Position numbers and translations under genes: made by a program. This document shows positions 51,501 through 60,489 of a DNA stretch of 64,000 nt, piece after piece. Under the pieces are notes generated by a model. It was not told where the DNA came from and did not search any database. It was given only the letters and a program-made list of their open reading frames with translations. Origin of the DNA: Erythrophleum ivorense (lineage: Eukaryota; Streptophyta; Magnoliopsida; Fabales; Fabaceae); the NCBI GenBank assembly GCA_026724425.1, contig JAIUCV010000005.1, positions 41,327,784 through 41,391,783 of the forward strand. Reading direction: 5' to 3'. Each line of letters starts with the position of its first letter. Positions within the stretch are counted from its first letter, which is position 1.

Positions 51501-54500
51501 CCACAATAGGAGCGACTTCCACCTTCTCTCTAATGCATTCATTTCTAATTCTATCTCTTCTAGTGTGTCCACTCATCCAACGCAACATTCTCATCTCTGC
51601 AACATTTAACTTATTTTCTTGTTGACTTTTTATTGCCCAACACTCAATTCCATACAACATTGCAGGTCTTATAACTGTGTAGTAGAATTTACCCTTAAGT
51701 TTGAGTGGTACTCTTCTATCACAAATAACACCCGAGGCACTCCTCCATTTCATCCACCCCGCTTGAATCCTATGCTTTACATCTTCTATTTCTCCGTTAT
51801 GTTGTATGATAGATCCAAGATACTTAAATCGTGTGACTTGTGGTAGGATATGTTCTCCAATTTTTACTTCTACGCTAGAAATGGTGTGTCTCTTACTAAA
51901 CTTACACTTCATATACTCCGTTTTACTTCTACTTAAACGAAATCCATAAGCTTCCAAAGCTAGTCTCCACCTCTCTAACTTCTCATTCATTTCTTCTCTC
52001 GATTCTCCAACTAGGACAATATCATCTGCAAAAAGCATGTACTGTGGCACCGGCTCTTGGATATGTTCAGTAAGCACATCCAAGACTAAAGTAAAAAGAT
52101 AAAGGCTCAGAGTTGACCCTTGATGTAAACCAACAGTTATCGGAAAATCTTCCGTAAGTCCACCTTTTGTTACTACGCTAGTTGTAACCTTATCATACAT
52201 GTCTTGGATTGTTCGAATATAAGCTATACGAACTCCTTTTTTCTTCAAAGCCTTCCATAGAACCTCTCTTGGCACTCTATCATATGCTTTTTCTAAATCG
52301 ATAAATACCATGTGTAAATCTCTTTGATTCTCTTGATATCTCTCCATTAATCTTCGCAACAAGTATATTGCTTCCATAGTTGACTTTCCTGGCATAAAAC
52401 CAAATTGATTCTCCATCACTTGAGTCTCTTTCCTTAACCTTCTCTCAATTACTCTTTCCCATAATTTCATAGTGTGGCTCATGAGTTTAATTCCTCTATA
52501 ATTTGCACAATTTTGAATGTCCCCTTTACTCTTATAAATAGGGATTAAAGTACTTTTCCTCCACTCGTCTGGCATTCTTTTAGATCTCATAATTTCATTA
52601 AATAACTTTGTGAGCCAACTTATGCCTTTCACTCCTAAACCCTTCCATACCTCAATGGGTATATTATTCGGTCCAACTGCTCTGTCATTCTCCATTCGTT
52701 GTAATGCTTCTTTTACCTCTACCTCACGAATCCTACGATAAAAAGTATAATTTTAATCCTCTTCTCTAATGTCTAGTCTATCCGATTGCAATAAAATCTC
52801 ATGCCCTTTATTAAAAAGCCTATGAAAATAATCCTTCCACCGTTCTCTATTATCTTGTTCCGTTACTAACACTTTCCCTTCTTCATCCTTGATGCATTTC
52901 ACTTGGTCCACATCTCTTGTTTTTCTTTTCCTACTTTTAGCTAGCTTATAAATACTTCTTTTTCCAACTTTAGTACCTAAAGATTGGTATAATCCATCAA
53001 ATGCCCTTGCTTTCGCTTCACTCACTGCCTTCTTAGTGTCTTTTCTTGCTACTTTATATTTTTCCCAATTTTCATTACTCTTACATAATGACCACACTTT
53101 GTAACACTCTCTTTTAACTTTAATCTTATTTTGTACACTCGCATCCCACCACCAAGATTCTTTATCCCTAGGTCCAAAACCCTTTGATTCACCTAATATT
53201 TCCCTTGCTATCTTCCTAATTTCTTTAGCCATTCCATTCCACATATCATTAGCACTTCCTTGTATTTCCCAAGATCCTTCCTCCACAATCCGTCTCTGCA
53301 AATTCCTTTCTTTATCGCCCTTTAGTTGCCACCACTTAGTTCTTAACACCCTATCTTCGCCTTTGTTTTTTACTCTCCTCTTAACTCTTACATCCATAAC
53401 CAAAATTCTATATTGAGTAGTTAAACTCTCTCCAGGGATAACTTTGCAATCTATACAAAGTTTTCTATCTGATTTCTTTATAAGAAAGAAATCAATTTGA
53501 GAACATACCCTTCCACTTTTATACGTGATAAGGTGTTCCTGACGCTTTCTAAAACAAGTGTTAGCTAATATAAGATCGAACGCTAATGAAAAATCTAGAA
53601 TAGTTTTACCCTCTGCATTTGCTTCCCCTATGCCATGTCCTCCATGAACACCCTCGTACCCTGAAGATACCCTTCCCACATGACCATTTAAATCTCCTCC
53701 TAAAAGAATCTTTTCTCCGAATGGTATTTCGTGAACTAAACATTCTAAATTCTCCCAAAACTTTACCTTGTGATATTCTTCTAGCCCTACTTGTGGTGCA
53801 TAAGCACTAATAACATTAAAGATTTCCTTTTCTACTACAAACTTTAATGCAATGATTCTATCTCCTAACTTTTTTACATCCACTATCGCATTTTTTCAAA
53901 ACTTATCTACAATTATACCTACTCCATTTCTAAATTTAGCCTTACCAGTATACCAAAGTTTAAAATCTGAAGTGTCTAATTCTTTTGCTTTTTCTCCTAC
54001 CCATTTAGTTTCTTGTAAACACATAAAATTAATCCTCCTCCTAATCATAGTATCTACTATTTCCATAGACTTACCCGTAAGTGTACCTATATTCCAAGTG
54101 CCAAAACGAATCCTACTCTCATGAACTAGCTTCTTTGGCCACATTCGTTCACGAAAATGTGGGAACCTTTGCTTATTTTTCACTACATCCAGGCGTCGAT
54201 GCAGCGGCTCTTGCTCACTTCTCACTGTACCCGAGCTATACAGCGCGTTACTTACAGGCAACGACCTAGCTTTACGTTTAATATATCGATTGTCCATGTC
54301 ATAAAGATTTGACAAAGTTTTACGTTGGCTGTCGACTGCCTAACACAACCCTCCTCTTTTTCCCGGGCTTGGGACCAGCTTGAAAGAGTGGAAGCCTGAT
54401 GTTTTAAGACTCGCATCACAAGTTAAGTTTGACAACCATGATATTAATTGTTTGTTAGCTGTCATTTCCTTTTCTAGTGTTTGTACTAGCAATACTATAT

Positions 54501-56635
54501 TTTGCTACAGGCTGTACAGTGTACATAGCCTATCACACAGCATATGTAGATCAGACATAAGGGTTCATAACTTACAGATTCCTATCAATGGTTTCCCTCC
54601 CCCCCAAAACGAAAAAAAAAAAATTGTCATTTGCTGGTCACATCTATACCATGGGGACATGTTATGGAATACTTTTATATTGGGAGGGATGTCCTCCCAG
54701 GACGTTTCCTCCCCTCCTCCACCTGCAGTTTATAATTTTTGTATTTTCTGCACTTTTTGATGAACCTGAATCTTTAGTTTCATTTTCTTTTACAAAAAAT
54801 GTTGTAAATTTAAACTGGTCTCTGTGAAGTCTGGATATTCCTGAACATCAGGGACAATGCATCAATTTTTCATCTCAAATTGAGTTGTTTTATGCAGTAC
54901 TGATGACTTCATTACAGGTTTTCTGAACTCAAGAAATTTCATGGAATTGAGAATGAAAGGACTTCAACTGGAACTTCAGGCCCACAAACAATGGCTTCAG
55001 GATTCTTGTGTATGGATGTTTTACTATTTGTATGAGTTTCTTTTATTGAACTTACAATGGATGTTTAAACATTCTAGAAAAATTAATGCAGCTATCACTC
55101 TGAATTGTGTGGGACCATCCATGGGGGAGAAGCCACCATTGATGAAGAAATTGCCAGCAACAACAACAGTTAAATCAAAATACTTCTCTACTAATGTCAT
55201 GTTCTGTCTATGTAAGGCAACCGTTCTGATTACCTTATTTTTCTTAGGTGGGGAAGCTAAAATTTCTCTGTGAAAGCTTCTTCAAGCTGCAGTCCATGAA
55301 GCTAAAATTATATCTTCAAGAAGAGGTTTGTTTTTAATACTAAAAGATTTGCTATTTCTTATTTAATAGCCGATAAAAATTTTAAAAATGGGAAGCGTCA
55401 ACCTCAAAACATTCTTAGAAGGCCTTGAGAAGTTTGAGGAATATTTTCTCTTATCTTTGTTTCTCATTCACGTATAATATATATACACAAATGTATATTA
55501 ACAACTTCCTAAACTCTAGGTCCTATAAACTAAGAATTGATGAGATAAGCTCCCCTAGTTACAACACTTAAATTTTAAATATATCCTTTCCTACTATATA
55601 ACAACCAAAATTGGATTATGATAAAACATCAAATAATTTGAATTTAAAGTATAAAACAGCAACTAATTTGAATTTAAAGTTAAAAACATATCATAATCAA
55701 CACACCCCTTTAAGCTCGGTATAAATGTTGATCATTCTTAGTATGGATACTAGATTGTCGAAGTTTGCCCTTGGTAGTGCTTTAGTGAATGTATCAGCAA
55801 CTTGTTGACTGAAAGGAATGTAGGAAATGTTGATAATGCCTCCATAAATTTTGTCTTTAGTGAAATGTCTATCTATTTTTCCATGTTTATACGATCATGA
55901 TAAATTGGATTCTTTGCAATGTTGATGACTGCCTGGTTATCACAGTATAGCTTTATGGCATTGCTCCTTCTCAACAACATCCCTTCACTTATGAAGGACA
56001 ATTTAGGTAGCTCTGATACCATGAGAAATATGAGGAATATTTTCTCTGATCTATGTTTCTCATTCATGTATAAGATATATATACAAGTGTATAGTAACAG
56101 TTTCCTATACTCTAGGTCCTAAAAATTAGGAATTGATAAGATAAGCTCAACTAGTTACAACACTTAAATTTTAAATATATCCTATCCCACTAGATAATAA
56201 CCAAAATCTGATTATGATAAAGCAGAAACTAATTTGAATTTAAAATTTAAAACATATCATAATCAACAGCCTGTTATTCTGCCTAAATTGTTGCTTATTG
56301 ATATGCTGAGAATTTTCAGTTTATGTTTGGGAAAAATTTATTGTGGGGGATGGAAGAGACAGGCAGAGCGCTAATGGATCATAAGCTACCTTGTTTTTAA
56401 AGGAGGGGCTTTTTCTTTTTTTTTTTCCTCCCCGCACCCCCTGGGGGGGGGGGGGGGGTGAGGTGGTGTGGTTCTGCCCTATGGCTAAAATTAATTTTGT
56501 TTCTTGTGTAAGTCACATGTGTCTTTGGATTTACAGGGCTCTCCACTGCCTCTTTTGCTTGACAATGACATGGCATCTTTCATGGACCTTGGGATTGGCA
56601 ATGAGTCAATTATCCTTGTAGATGAAGAAAGTTAA
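34330..56635 (+). CDS. TBCE: Tubulin-folding cofactor E, 15 exons
   Basis: Exons: 34330-34639, 35251-35421, 36185-36231, 38904-39050, 39140-39214, 40388-40497, 40634-40758, 40847-40908, 49214-49321, 49415-49449, 49606-49668, 54918-55009, 55092-55168, 55248-55325, 56537-56635. All are GT-AG with consistent phases, giving 532 residues, as expected for TBCE (human 527). Residues 1-90 form a CAP-Gly domain with the GKHDG signature at 52-56; about 160-390 are leucine-rich repeats (KELDLTGN, GTLNLSNNF, EELHLLGNN, EQLYLNKN, RCLLLGGNN); about 450-532 form a ubiquitin-like domain ending ILVDEES. Family knowledge: TBCE binds alpha-tubulin and with cofactors C and D assembles alpha/beta heterodimers in the cytosol; the Arabidopsis orthologue is PFIFFERLING, needed for microtubules in embryos. 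The gene spans 22.3 kb because of transposon-filled introns; introns 8 and 11 are 8.3 and 5.2 kb. The coding sequence appears intact. Confidence 0.95.
36232..38903 (+). other. TBCE intron 3, no recognised element
   Basis: A 2.7-kb intron. 37000-37400 is AT-rich. 37540-38060 has slightly higher GC and a short (GAA)n tract near 37900, but no protein motif. About 38160-38370 contains many imperfect copies of a GGTTTTACTGGTTTTTG-like unit, a low-complexity pattern often seen in plant MITE-like repeats. No terminal repeats were fixed. Confidence 0.4.
39207..39520 (+). repeat. Tandem duplication of a splice-donor region in TBCE intron 5
   Basis: The sequence from the exon 5 end (GAATACTG/GTATGTTGTC at 39207) through GTTAGCTACTTAGCTTTA and TGTCTTGTCCCAACCAG to AGAAAAGCCAAATATATA is repeated from about 39373 (AAATATTGGTATGTTATC) with few changes. 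Each copy ends in a TA microsatellite (about 39354-39376 and 39490-39518). The duplication therefore places a second GTATGT donor-like site about 165 bases into the intron. The first copy is the one used, judged by reading frame. Confidence 0.8.
40007..40343. repeat. Long-armed MITE in TBCE intron 5
   Basis: The left arm GCGTAAATTACACGAAC is the imperfect inverse of the right arm ending GTGTAATTTACTC, and the arms pair over most of the 337 bp (for example ATTTTCAAAATATACATAGACC with its near inverse in the right half). Flanks TTAAATTTA and AAAAATTTA match in seven of nine bases, which would fit the 9-bp duplication of Mutator-type elements. No open frame is present. The class is an inference. 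Confidence 0.6.
41058..41082. repeat. (TATC)n microsatellite
   Basis: About five to six copies of TATC lie inside the left LTR of the surrounding non-autonomous element. Confidence 0.8.
41963..43564 (+). mobile_element. Nested non-autonomous LTR element
   Basis: Direct repeats at 41963-42382 (420 bp) and 43139-43564 (426 bp) share long blocks such as TATTAATTATTTGTAAATTA, ATAAATATAAGAAATAATA and ATATAAAGCCCT. They begin TGGAGAATGG and end TACATCA, and differ at roughly one base in ten by eye, so the insertion is old. A primer-site-like TTGATATCAGAGC lies shortly after the left repeat and AAAGGAGAA precedes the right one. The 756-bp interior has no recognisable coding. The flanks (ATTAA and GTTAT) do not match, so the target duplication is not confirmed. 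It sits inside the right LTR of the element starting at 40980. Confidence 0.65.
43990..45225 (-). pseudogene. L1-type LINE relic, ORF2 endonuclease part
   Basis: Minus-strand frames start near 45220 with KFLSWNVGDLGNQGK, the canonical N-terminus of plant L1 ORF2 endonuclease, and continue with decayed blocks: GLDTTKV followed by WG (about 44540), KKSFGNIRPK-like, and WIKDGMPTFFSLSIERFSRR then KSLV (about 44280-44210), which corresponds to the linker before reverse transcriptase. Stops and shifts are frequent and the reverse transcriptase is absent. It lies antisense in TBCE intron 8. Confidence 0.6.
45361..45526 (+). repeat. 85-bp tandem duplication
   Basis: The segment from TTCAGAGTTAAGAAG to GATTTATTGGGA occurs at 45361-45443 and again at 45446-45526 with a few indels (for example GTTGCC versus GTGCC). 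It probably belongs to the 5' LTR of the decayed Copia that follows, because the primer site lies at 45751. Confidence 0.8.
45751..48290 (+). pseudogene. Decayed Ty1/Copia element in TBCE intron 8
   Basis: TGGTATCAGAGCCCC at 45751 is a primer-binding site, so the LTR lies just upstream (its start is not fixed). Remains in order: Gag (MAWLVNSMNIKIGENYM, near 46060), zinc knuckle (CNHYHICGHTKDNCWKIHGK, near 46550), protease with the motif changed to VDSGALDL (near 46873), the end of integrase (YTPQQNRVAERKNRHILEVA, near 47262) and the start of reverse transcriptase (NALKKNG followed by KKLVGCKWIFNIKFN, near 48095-48185). Most of integrase, the YVDD part of reverse transcriptase, RNase H and the 3' LTR are missing. 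Many stops and shifts. It is related to, but much older than, the Copia at 4610-9679. Confidence 0.8.
48333..48493. repeat. Long inverted repeat
   Basis: The left arm (48333-48402: GACCAAGGTGGTATAAGATG onward) is inversely repeated in the right arm (48422-48493, ending GCATCTTATACTACCTTGG) at about 85% by eye, around a GGGTGGTACCC-like centre. A third partial copy lies at about 48772-48832 (ATCTTATATTACTC and GTTACCTAGGTCTCC). The transcript would form a long hairpin. It may be a foldback transposon that cut off the 3' part of the Copia relic. Confidence 0.7.
48663..48708 (+). repeat. GC-rich 24-bp tandem repeat
   Basis: GGCCCCCAAGTAAGGTGGGA appears twice in a row, near 48664 and 48688, in the segment between the inverted repeat and its third partial copy. 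It is probably part of the same unidentified mobile unit. Confidence 0.6.
50226..50271 (+). repeat. 21-bp tandem repeat in TBCE intron 11
   Basis: CTAGAGTCTCTCCCATGACA occurs twice in direct succession. The surroundings (about 50050-50500) show no protein domain. Confidence 0.75.
51222..51228. repeat. Probable target duplication of the RTE LINE
   Basis: GTTTTAA lies directly outside the 3' tail of the LINE and again at 54401-54407 outside its 5' end. Confidence 0.6.
51229..54400 (-). mobile_element. Near full-length RTE-clade LINE
   Basis: A 3.17-kb non-LTR retrotransposon lies antisense in TBCE intron 11, between 7-bp copies of GTTTTAA. On the minus strand it starts ATCAGGCTTCCACTC and runs through GGTCCCAAGCCCGGG. 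It ends in a (TTG)n tail (plus-strand ACAACAACAACAACAAAG at 51234-51251), the usual end of plant RTE elements, not poly-A. Nearly the whole single ORF is present, with two in-frame stops. Full length is unusual for LINEs, which are often 5'-truncated. Confidence 0.88.
51262..54297 (-). pseudogene. RTE LINE polyprotein (endonuclease and reverse transcriptase) with two stops
   Basis: The frame starts at the ATG at 54297 and ends at the stop at 51262. An apurinic-type endonuclease comes first (TWNIGTL and CLQETKWVG near 54110-54000; GGDLNGHVGR near 53690; QIDFFLIKK near 53490). A linker follows, then reverse transcriptase (KSTLIPIYKSKGD, NYRGIKLMSH, FIDLEKAYDRVPRE, and the catalytic FADD in LFADDIVLVGE near 52030), then a C-terminal stretch with MLRWMSGHTRRDRIRN and RWFGHVGRR typical of plant RTE. 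Stops at 53896-53898 (TGA) and 52753-52755 (TAA) lie in one continuous frame, so both are point changes, not shifts. Such frames are often misannotated in plants as craniofacial development protein 2-like genes. Confidence 0.9.
55426..56268 (-). mobile_element. Internally deleted Copia element in TBCE intron 14
   Basis: LTRs lie at 55426-55702 and 56022-56268. Both begin TGAGAA, with TGAGGAATATTTTCTC shortly inside, and end CATATCATAATCAACA on the plus strand; GCCT flanks both sides. Read on the minus strand, the 319-bp interior begins TGGTATCAGAGC (primer site, 56010-56021) and runs straight into the end of RNase H (KLYCDNQAVINIAKNPIYHD, near 55960), then the C-terminal ISYIPFSQQVADTFTKALP region and a purine tract AGCTTAAAGGGGTG. 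Gag, protease, integrase and reverse transcriptase have been lost in one deletion joining the leader to RNase H. Confidence 0.88.
56443..56458 (+). repeat. Sixteen-base G homopolymer
   Basis: A T-rich stretch (from 56409), then C-rich sequence, then 16 consecutive G lie 80 to 130 bases before TBCE exon 15. The length of such a run is often misread in sequencing. Confidence 0.9.
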
Positions 56636-56639
56636 CATA

Positions 56640-59180
56640 TATATCTGGGAATTTATGAGGAACTCTCGTGAAATTTTCATCATGTTCTGATTTGCTGCAT
56701 TTAATCTTACAATTGTGCTTGCGTATATTGCTTCCAATTTCCCATGATTAAGTATCTATGTATTCAAGTTCGTGGCTGTTACTTTTAATTGGCTCACCTG
56801 CAGATTATTTGAAGTTTATATCTAGGGGTTTTTTATGAACTATTTATTTGGATGGTTTGTCTCCTCCCATGCAACAACTGTTTTCTATGAATCTTCAATA
56901 TTTACTTTTGGGACAATCGCAAACAGATTTGGGCCTTGTATTCTTGGAGAGTATATTGGTATCATTTGAAAAATGTTGCAAGAATGAGTAAAGAATATTG
57001 ACAATCACATTATCTCTTTTTAACTTAATGTACTGTTTAAGCATCCTTGTTACGCTATCTAATGCATCTGAAGGTTCAGTTTTCATAATAGCTTGTCTTG
57101 AGTTGGCAGAAATGCAATTTCCTTGGAATATGTTTGGAAGTTCGGAGAGGAAGGCAAGGAATCTAAGGAAAATGAAGGGAAGGGAGGACTTTCTCTTCTT
57201 TGTTTGGGAGAACTTTCTCCTCTAAAATCTCTTTCTGGGGGATCTTAAAATTATAAAGGGGAAGGACTTTGGAAGATTTTGGATGGTTAGCTAATTCTCT
57301 ATTTTTCTCCCTTCTTACAACAAATTCCCGAATAAGGGTAGATTTCAATGGAATTTTACATTCTCTTCCCTTTTCTTTCATTCTCCTCTATCTAAACATA
57401 CTCTCAAGTATGAGGCAGTTTGTAGCTTGAGTTCTCTCTAATTGTGATTGTGTGGTTGAATCCCTCCAACATCTGTGTGATGGTAGTAGACTCGGATTGT
57501 ATCTAGGCATTTATACATACAAATATAAATGAGCAGTTTTTAATAACAGGTAAGCTAATATTGGATTGTTGTATGCTGGAGTAATTTTATATTTATAGAC
57601 CTAACATTATCTGTTCATCAAGACCTTTTTATATAGATGAGTACTTGTCAAATTTTAGACGAGTGGTTTTACCTACAAGAAAACTGAAGGTAGATTATTG
57701 TGCTGGAGTGGTTCTTAATCTACGATACTAATCTGTTTTCCAGGTACTTGCTGTGTCAGCTTATAGATGAGTGTGGTTTTATAAAGCAAGTATTTAAAGG
57801 TTATTATTGTGTGTTGGAATAGTGGAATGGTTTTAGATATGTGAAGATCATAACTAGGGACGAATCCAAGTTCTGAACTTTAGGGGCAGCCGCCCTATAT
57901 ATATATATTATTCTTTTAAAAAATTTTAAATCTGTTCCCTTCTAAATTTTTTTTTATTTGTCTCTTCTAATGTTTTAAAATCTTAAACACATGTTTTTAA
58001 AGACATTTTTACATTGATTATAAAAGTAAATTTTATAAAACAAATAAAATATAATAAAGTATATTAAAATTTCTCTATGAAATTTTTTATCTCTATTTTC
58101 TAAAGATGATTAATAATATATGTTTTCACTTTCTGATTTTTACTTTTTCACAATTTTTTTTGGGGGGCTTTCTTCAAACATACATTTTACTCATTATAAA
58201 ATAAGGTTTCGTAATAAAATAAAAAATGGTTTTCTTATAGATAATTTTACTATTTTTATCAAGGAGGTTGTAAGGAAATTTATTATAAAAGATATTATAA
58301 ATGAATTTTATTTAATTCAAAATAAAAAAATGTGATTATAATAATTAATATATATTATATTACTTCTAGTGTATATATATATTGTTTTAAGATAGATATA
58401 TGTATTTTGATGTTATTATATTTTTCTGATTTTTTCATTATTATATGTCTCTTTTTTCAATTTTAATAAATTTTATAATTATATTAATTTAATAAGTATT
58501 TAAAATTATATTTTTAATAATGATTAGTTCTCCTATTAAGTATAACATTTCATCCCTCCTTACAATTTTTTCTGGTTGTGCCCTCATGATAACATTATCT
58601 ATTTGCTTTCAAAGCCATTTGCCAACTTTACCCAAATCAATCTGGGAGTCGTCATAAATCATAAATGTGTGGCCATACATTGGAAGTCATAAGGAAGACC
58701 TTGCTGACCTTAATTCTAATTCTAAATATTAAATATCTTTCATCTACAATCAAACATTTGGGAGAAATGATTAAGGCAACGCCGGTGGAGACTTTCTTTA
58801 ATTGTTTAAATTAAAGGTAACTTCTAGCATTTAACAAAAAATTTTAGCAAATGAGTTTATAAATAAAAAGATAATAAAATCCTAAGTAACAAAGTTTTCA
58901 AGAGGGGATTGAGTCTGAGAAATTAAATCCAATTGTTCAAATACTTAGCTTTCTTTGCAATAATAAAATACTTACAAGAAATTTGGGGCTCTATTTGATA
59001 ACTAGCTGTGATGTTCGTACACTATGGGCAACATTGCCTTTGTCAAAAGGATTGACACCTATTTTGGGCTGTACATCAGTCTCTCCTTTACTGTTGGTAA
59101 TCAGTCAAGCTCGTGTTAATTTTTTTTAATTTCTATAGTTCTATAATGGGATATGATCACATCTTGAAAAATATACATTA
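56640..59180. other. Non-coding DNA downstream of TBCE
   Basis: No gene is visible. It contains the probable TBCE 3' untranslated region at the left. About 57140-57410 is an imperfect foldback with AGGAAAATGAAGGGAAGG on the left and CCCTTTTCTTTCATTCTCC on the right, probably a MITE. 57870-58580 is AT-rich and starts with GGACGAATCCAAG and GGGGCAGCCGCCC, a motif pair I have seen in plant repeats. The open frame at 58120-58335 is AT-rich with no domain. Confidence 0.5.
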
Positions 59181-59181
59181 T

Positions 59182-59400
59182 ACACTACAAATTAAATTTT
59201 TGTGATACTTCAAAACGCTGTAAATTATTAAATTAATTAACCGTTGTAACAATTGACACTGACTTATAAAAAACCGTCGATATATTTAGTGCACCAAGGG
59301 CTTTTAACTAAATTTTTTGAGTGTCAATAGAAAACTGCCGTTGCCATTGTGACAGTTTTTATTTTTTGTGGGTTGCTATACGATTTTGAGACCCATGCAC
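59182..59400 (+). mobile_element. Possible CACTA (En/Spm) terminal fragment
   Basis: CACTACAAATTAAATTTTTG resembles a CACTA terminal repeat and is followed by short motifs around AACCGT and GTCGATA such as sit subterminally in these elements. No opposite terminus or transposase is seen, and no 3-bp duplication can be tested. Weak call. Confidence 0.3.
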
Positions 59401-60223
59401 CTATCCTACCTATTTTTGCTTTGATATATACTAACGAACAAGTCTAACGAAGCTTAAAATTAGGTTACGTAAAACATTAAGACTAATGGGAATAAATATT
59501 TCATAAGGCTCTAACTTTATTATTATTTTTAACTAAAATGTATATGGTTCTTCTGAAATTTAGATTATAAACAAATTATCTCTTTAACTTTTAGAATTTG
59601 ACAATAATTTTTTTAATATTTTAATTTTGTAAAAATAATTCTCGTGGTTAATGAATTCGTTAATTTATTAATAAACAAGTGATATTTTTTAACTTTTTAT
59701 GAAATAACACTCTAAATCTTAAATCATGCACAAATAACCTTAATGACTGGTTATATTCCTATTAATAAAATAATAAAATCATTAACAATATAAAGGTAGG
59801 GCTACTCGCATATAATCTTAAGTTTAAAAAATTCTTTGTCAAAATTTGAACGTTAAAAGATATTATTTACATATGACATAAAATTCGATTGGAGATTTTA
59901 TACATTTTAACCCTTTTTTTTAATAAACTCTATTTTGCAACCATTTATCTTTAACTTCAGCATAACATTAACTTATGACTAGTAAAGATAACCTAAACAA
60001 CTTGCCAAATAAGCAAATAGATCAGATTGGTTTAATTACTGAAATAAACATTCCTAAAACCCTGTATACAATCCATCCATTGTTTTATCTTATTTAAAAA
60101 CACTCATCTAGAAACACAAATAAAAGATAGTAGGGGGTAGGTGGGGATTTGGATATACATTATAATTAGTTCTATTCCTAGTATGCCAAGTAAAAAAAGA
60201 AAAGGAAACACATAATGTTCATC

Positions 60224-60233
60224 TATATAAGAG
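60224..60233 (+). promoter_or_regulatory. TATA-like box upstream of a short ORF
   Basis: TATATAAGAG lies 67 bases before the ATG at 60300. Its fit to a plant TATA box is good, but no transcript evidence exists here and TATA-like strings are common in AT-rich DNA. Confidence 0.3.
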
Positions 60234-60299
60234 CGTAGTAGAGACACTGAGAAAAAGCAATCTTATAACCTCTTCAGCTTCAATCGTGTCTGGCCTTTC

Positions 60300-60485
60300 A
60301 TGAAGAAGTTGATAATGATCTTGGAGGTTGAGGGATCCGATGATGATGATGAAGAAGACGATGATGCCAATGAAGAAGGTAAGAAACTGATATCAAGTCG
60401 ATGGAATACCAAAGGTAACGACGGGACGCGATTCTCTGCTTGGCACGGTGACAAGCACAGCGTCCTTTGCATGCAAAACGCATAA
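60300..60485 (+). CDS. Short acidic ORF, hypothetical
   Basis: The 61-residue frame begins MKKLIMILEVEG and continues with a strongly acidic stretch (SDDDDEEDDDANEEGKK), then a neutral tail ending CMQNA. I do not recognise it. In favour of a gene: a TATA-like box at suitable distance, and a higher GC content than its surroundings. Against: the acidic stretch comes from a GAT/GAA-rich low-complexity run that also opens the other strand, and no homologous family comes to mind. It could be a fragment of a larger gene or chance. Confidence 0.2.
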   Translation: MKKLIMILEVEGSDDDDEEDDDANEEGKKLISSRWNTKGNDGTRFSAWHGDKHSVLCMQNA

Positions 60486-60489
60486 CTTC

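Noticed and set aside
53896..54297. Endonuclease-like frame as an independent host gene (craniofacial development protein 2-like)
   Set aside because: It is the N-terminal part of the RTE LINE, in the same frame as the downstream reverse transcriptase and within the element ends.
59182..59400. Complete CACTA transposon
   Set aside because: Only one terminus-like sequence is seen; there is no matching opposite end, no duplication and no transposase, so only a weak fragment call is kept.
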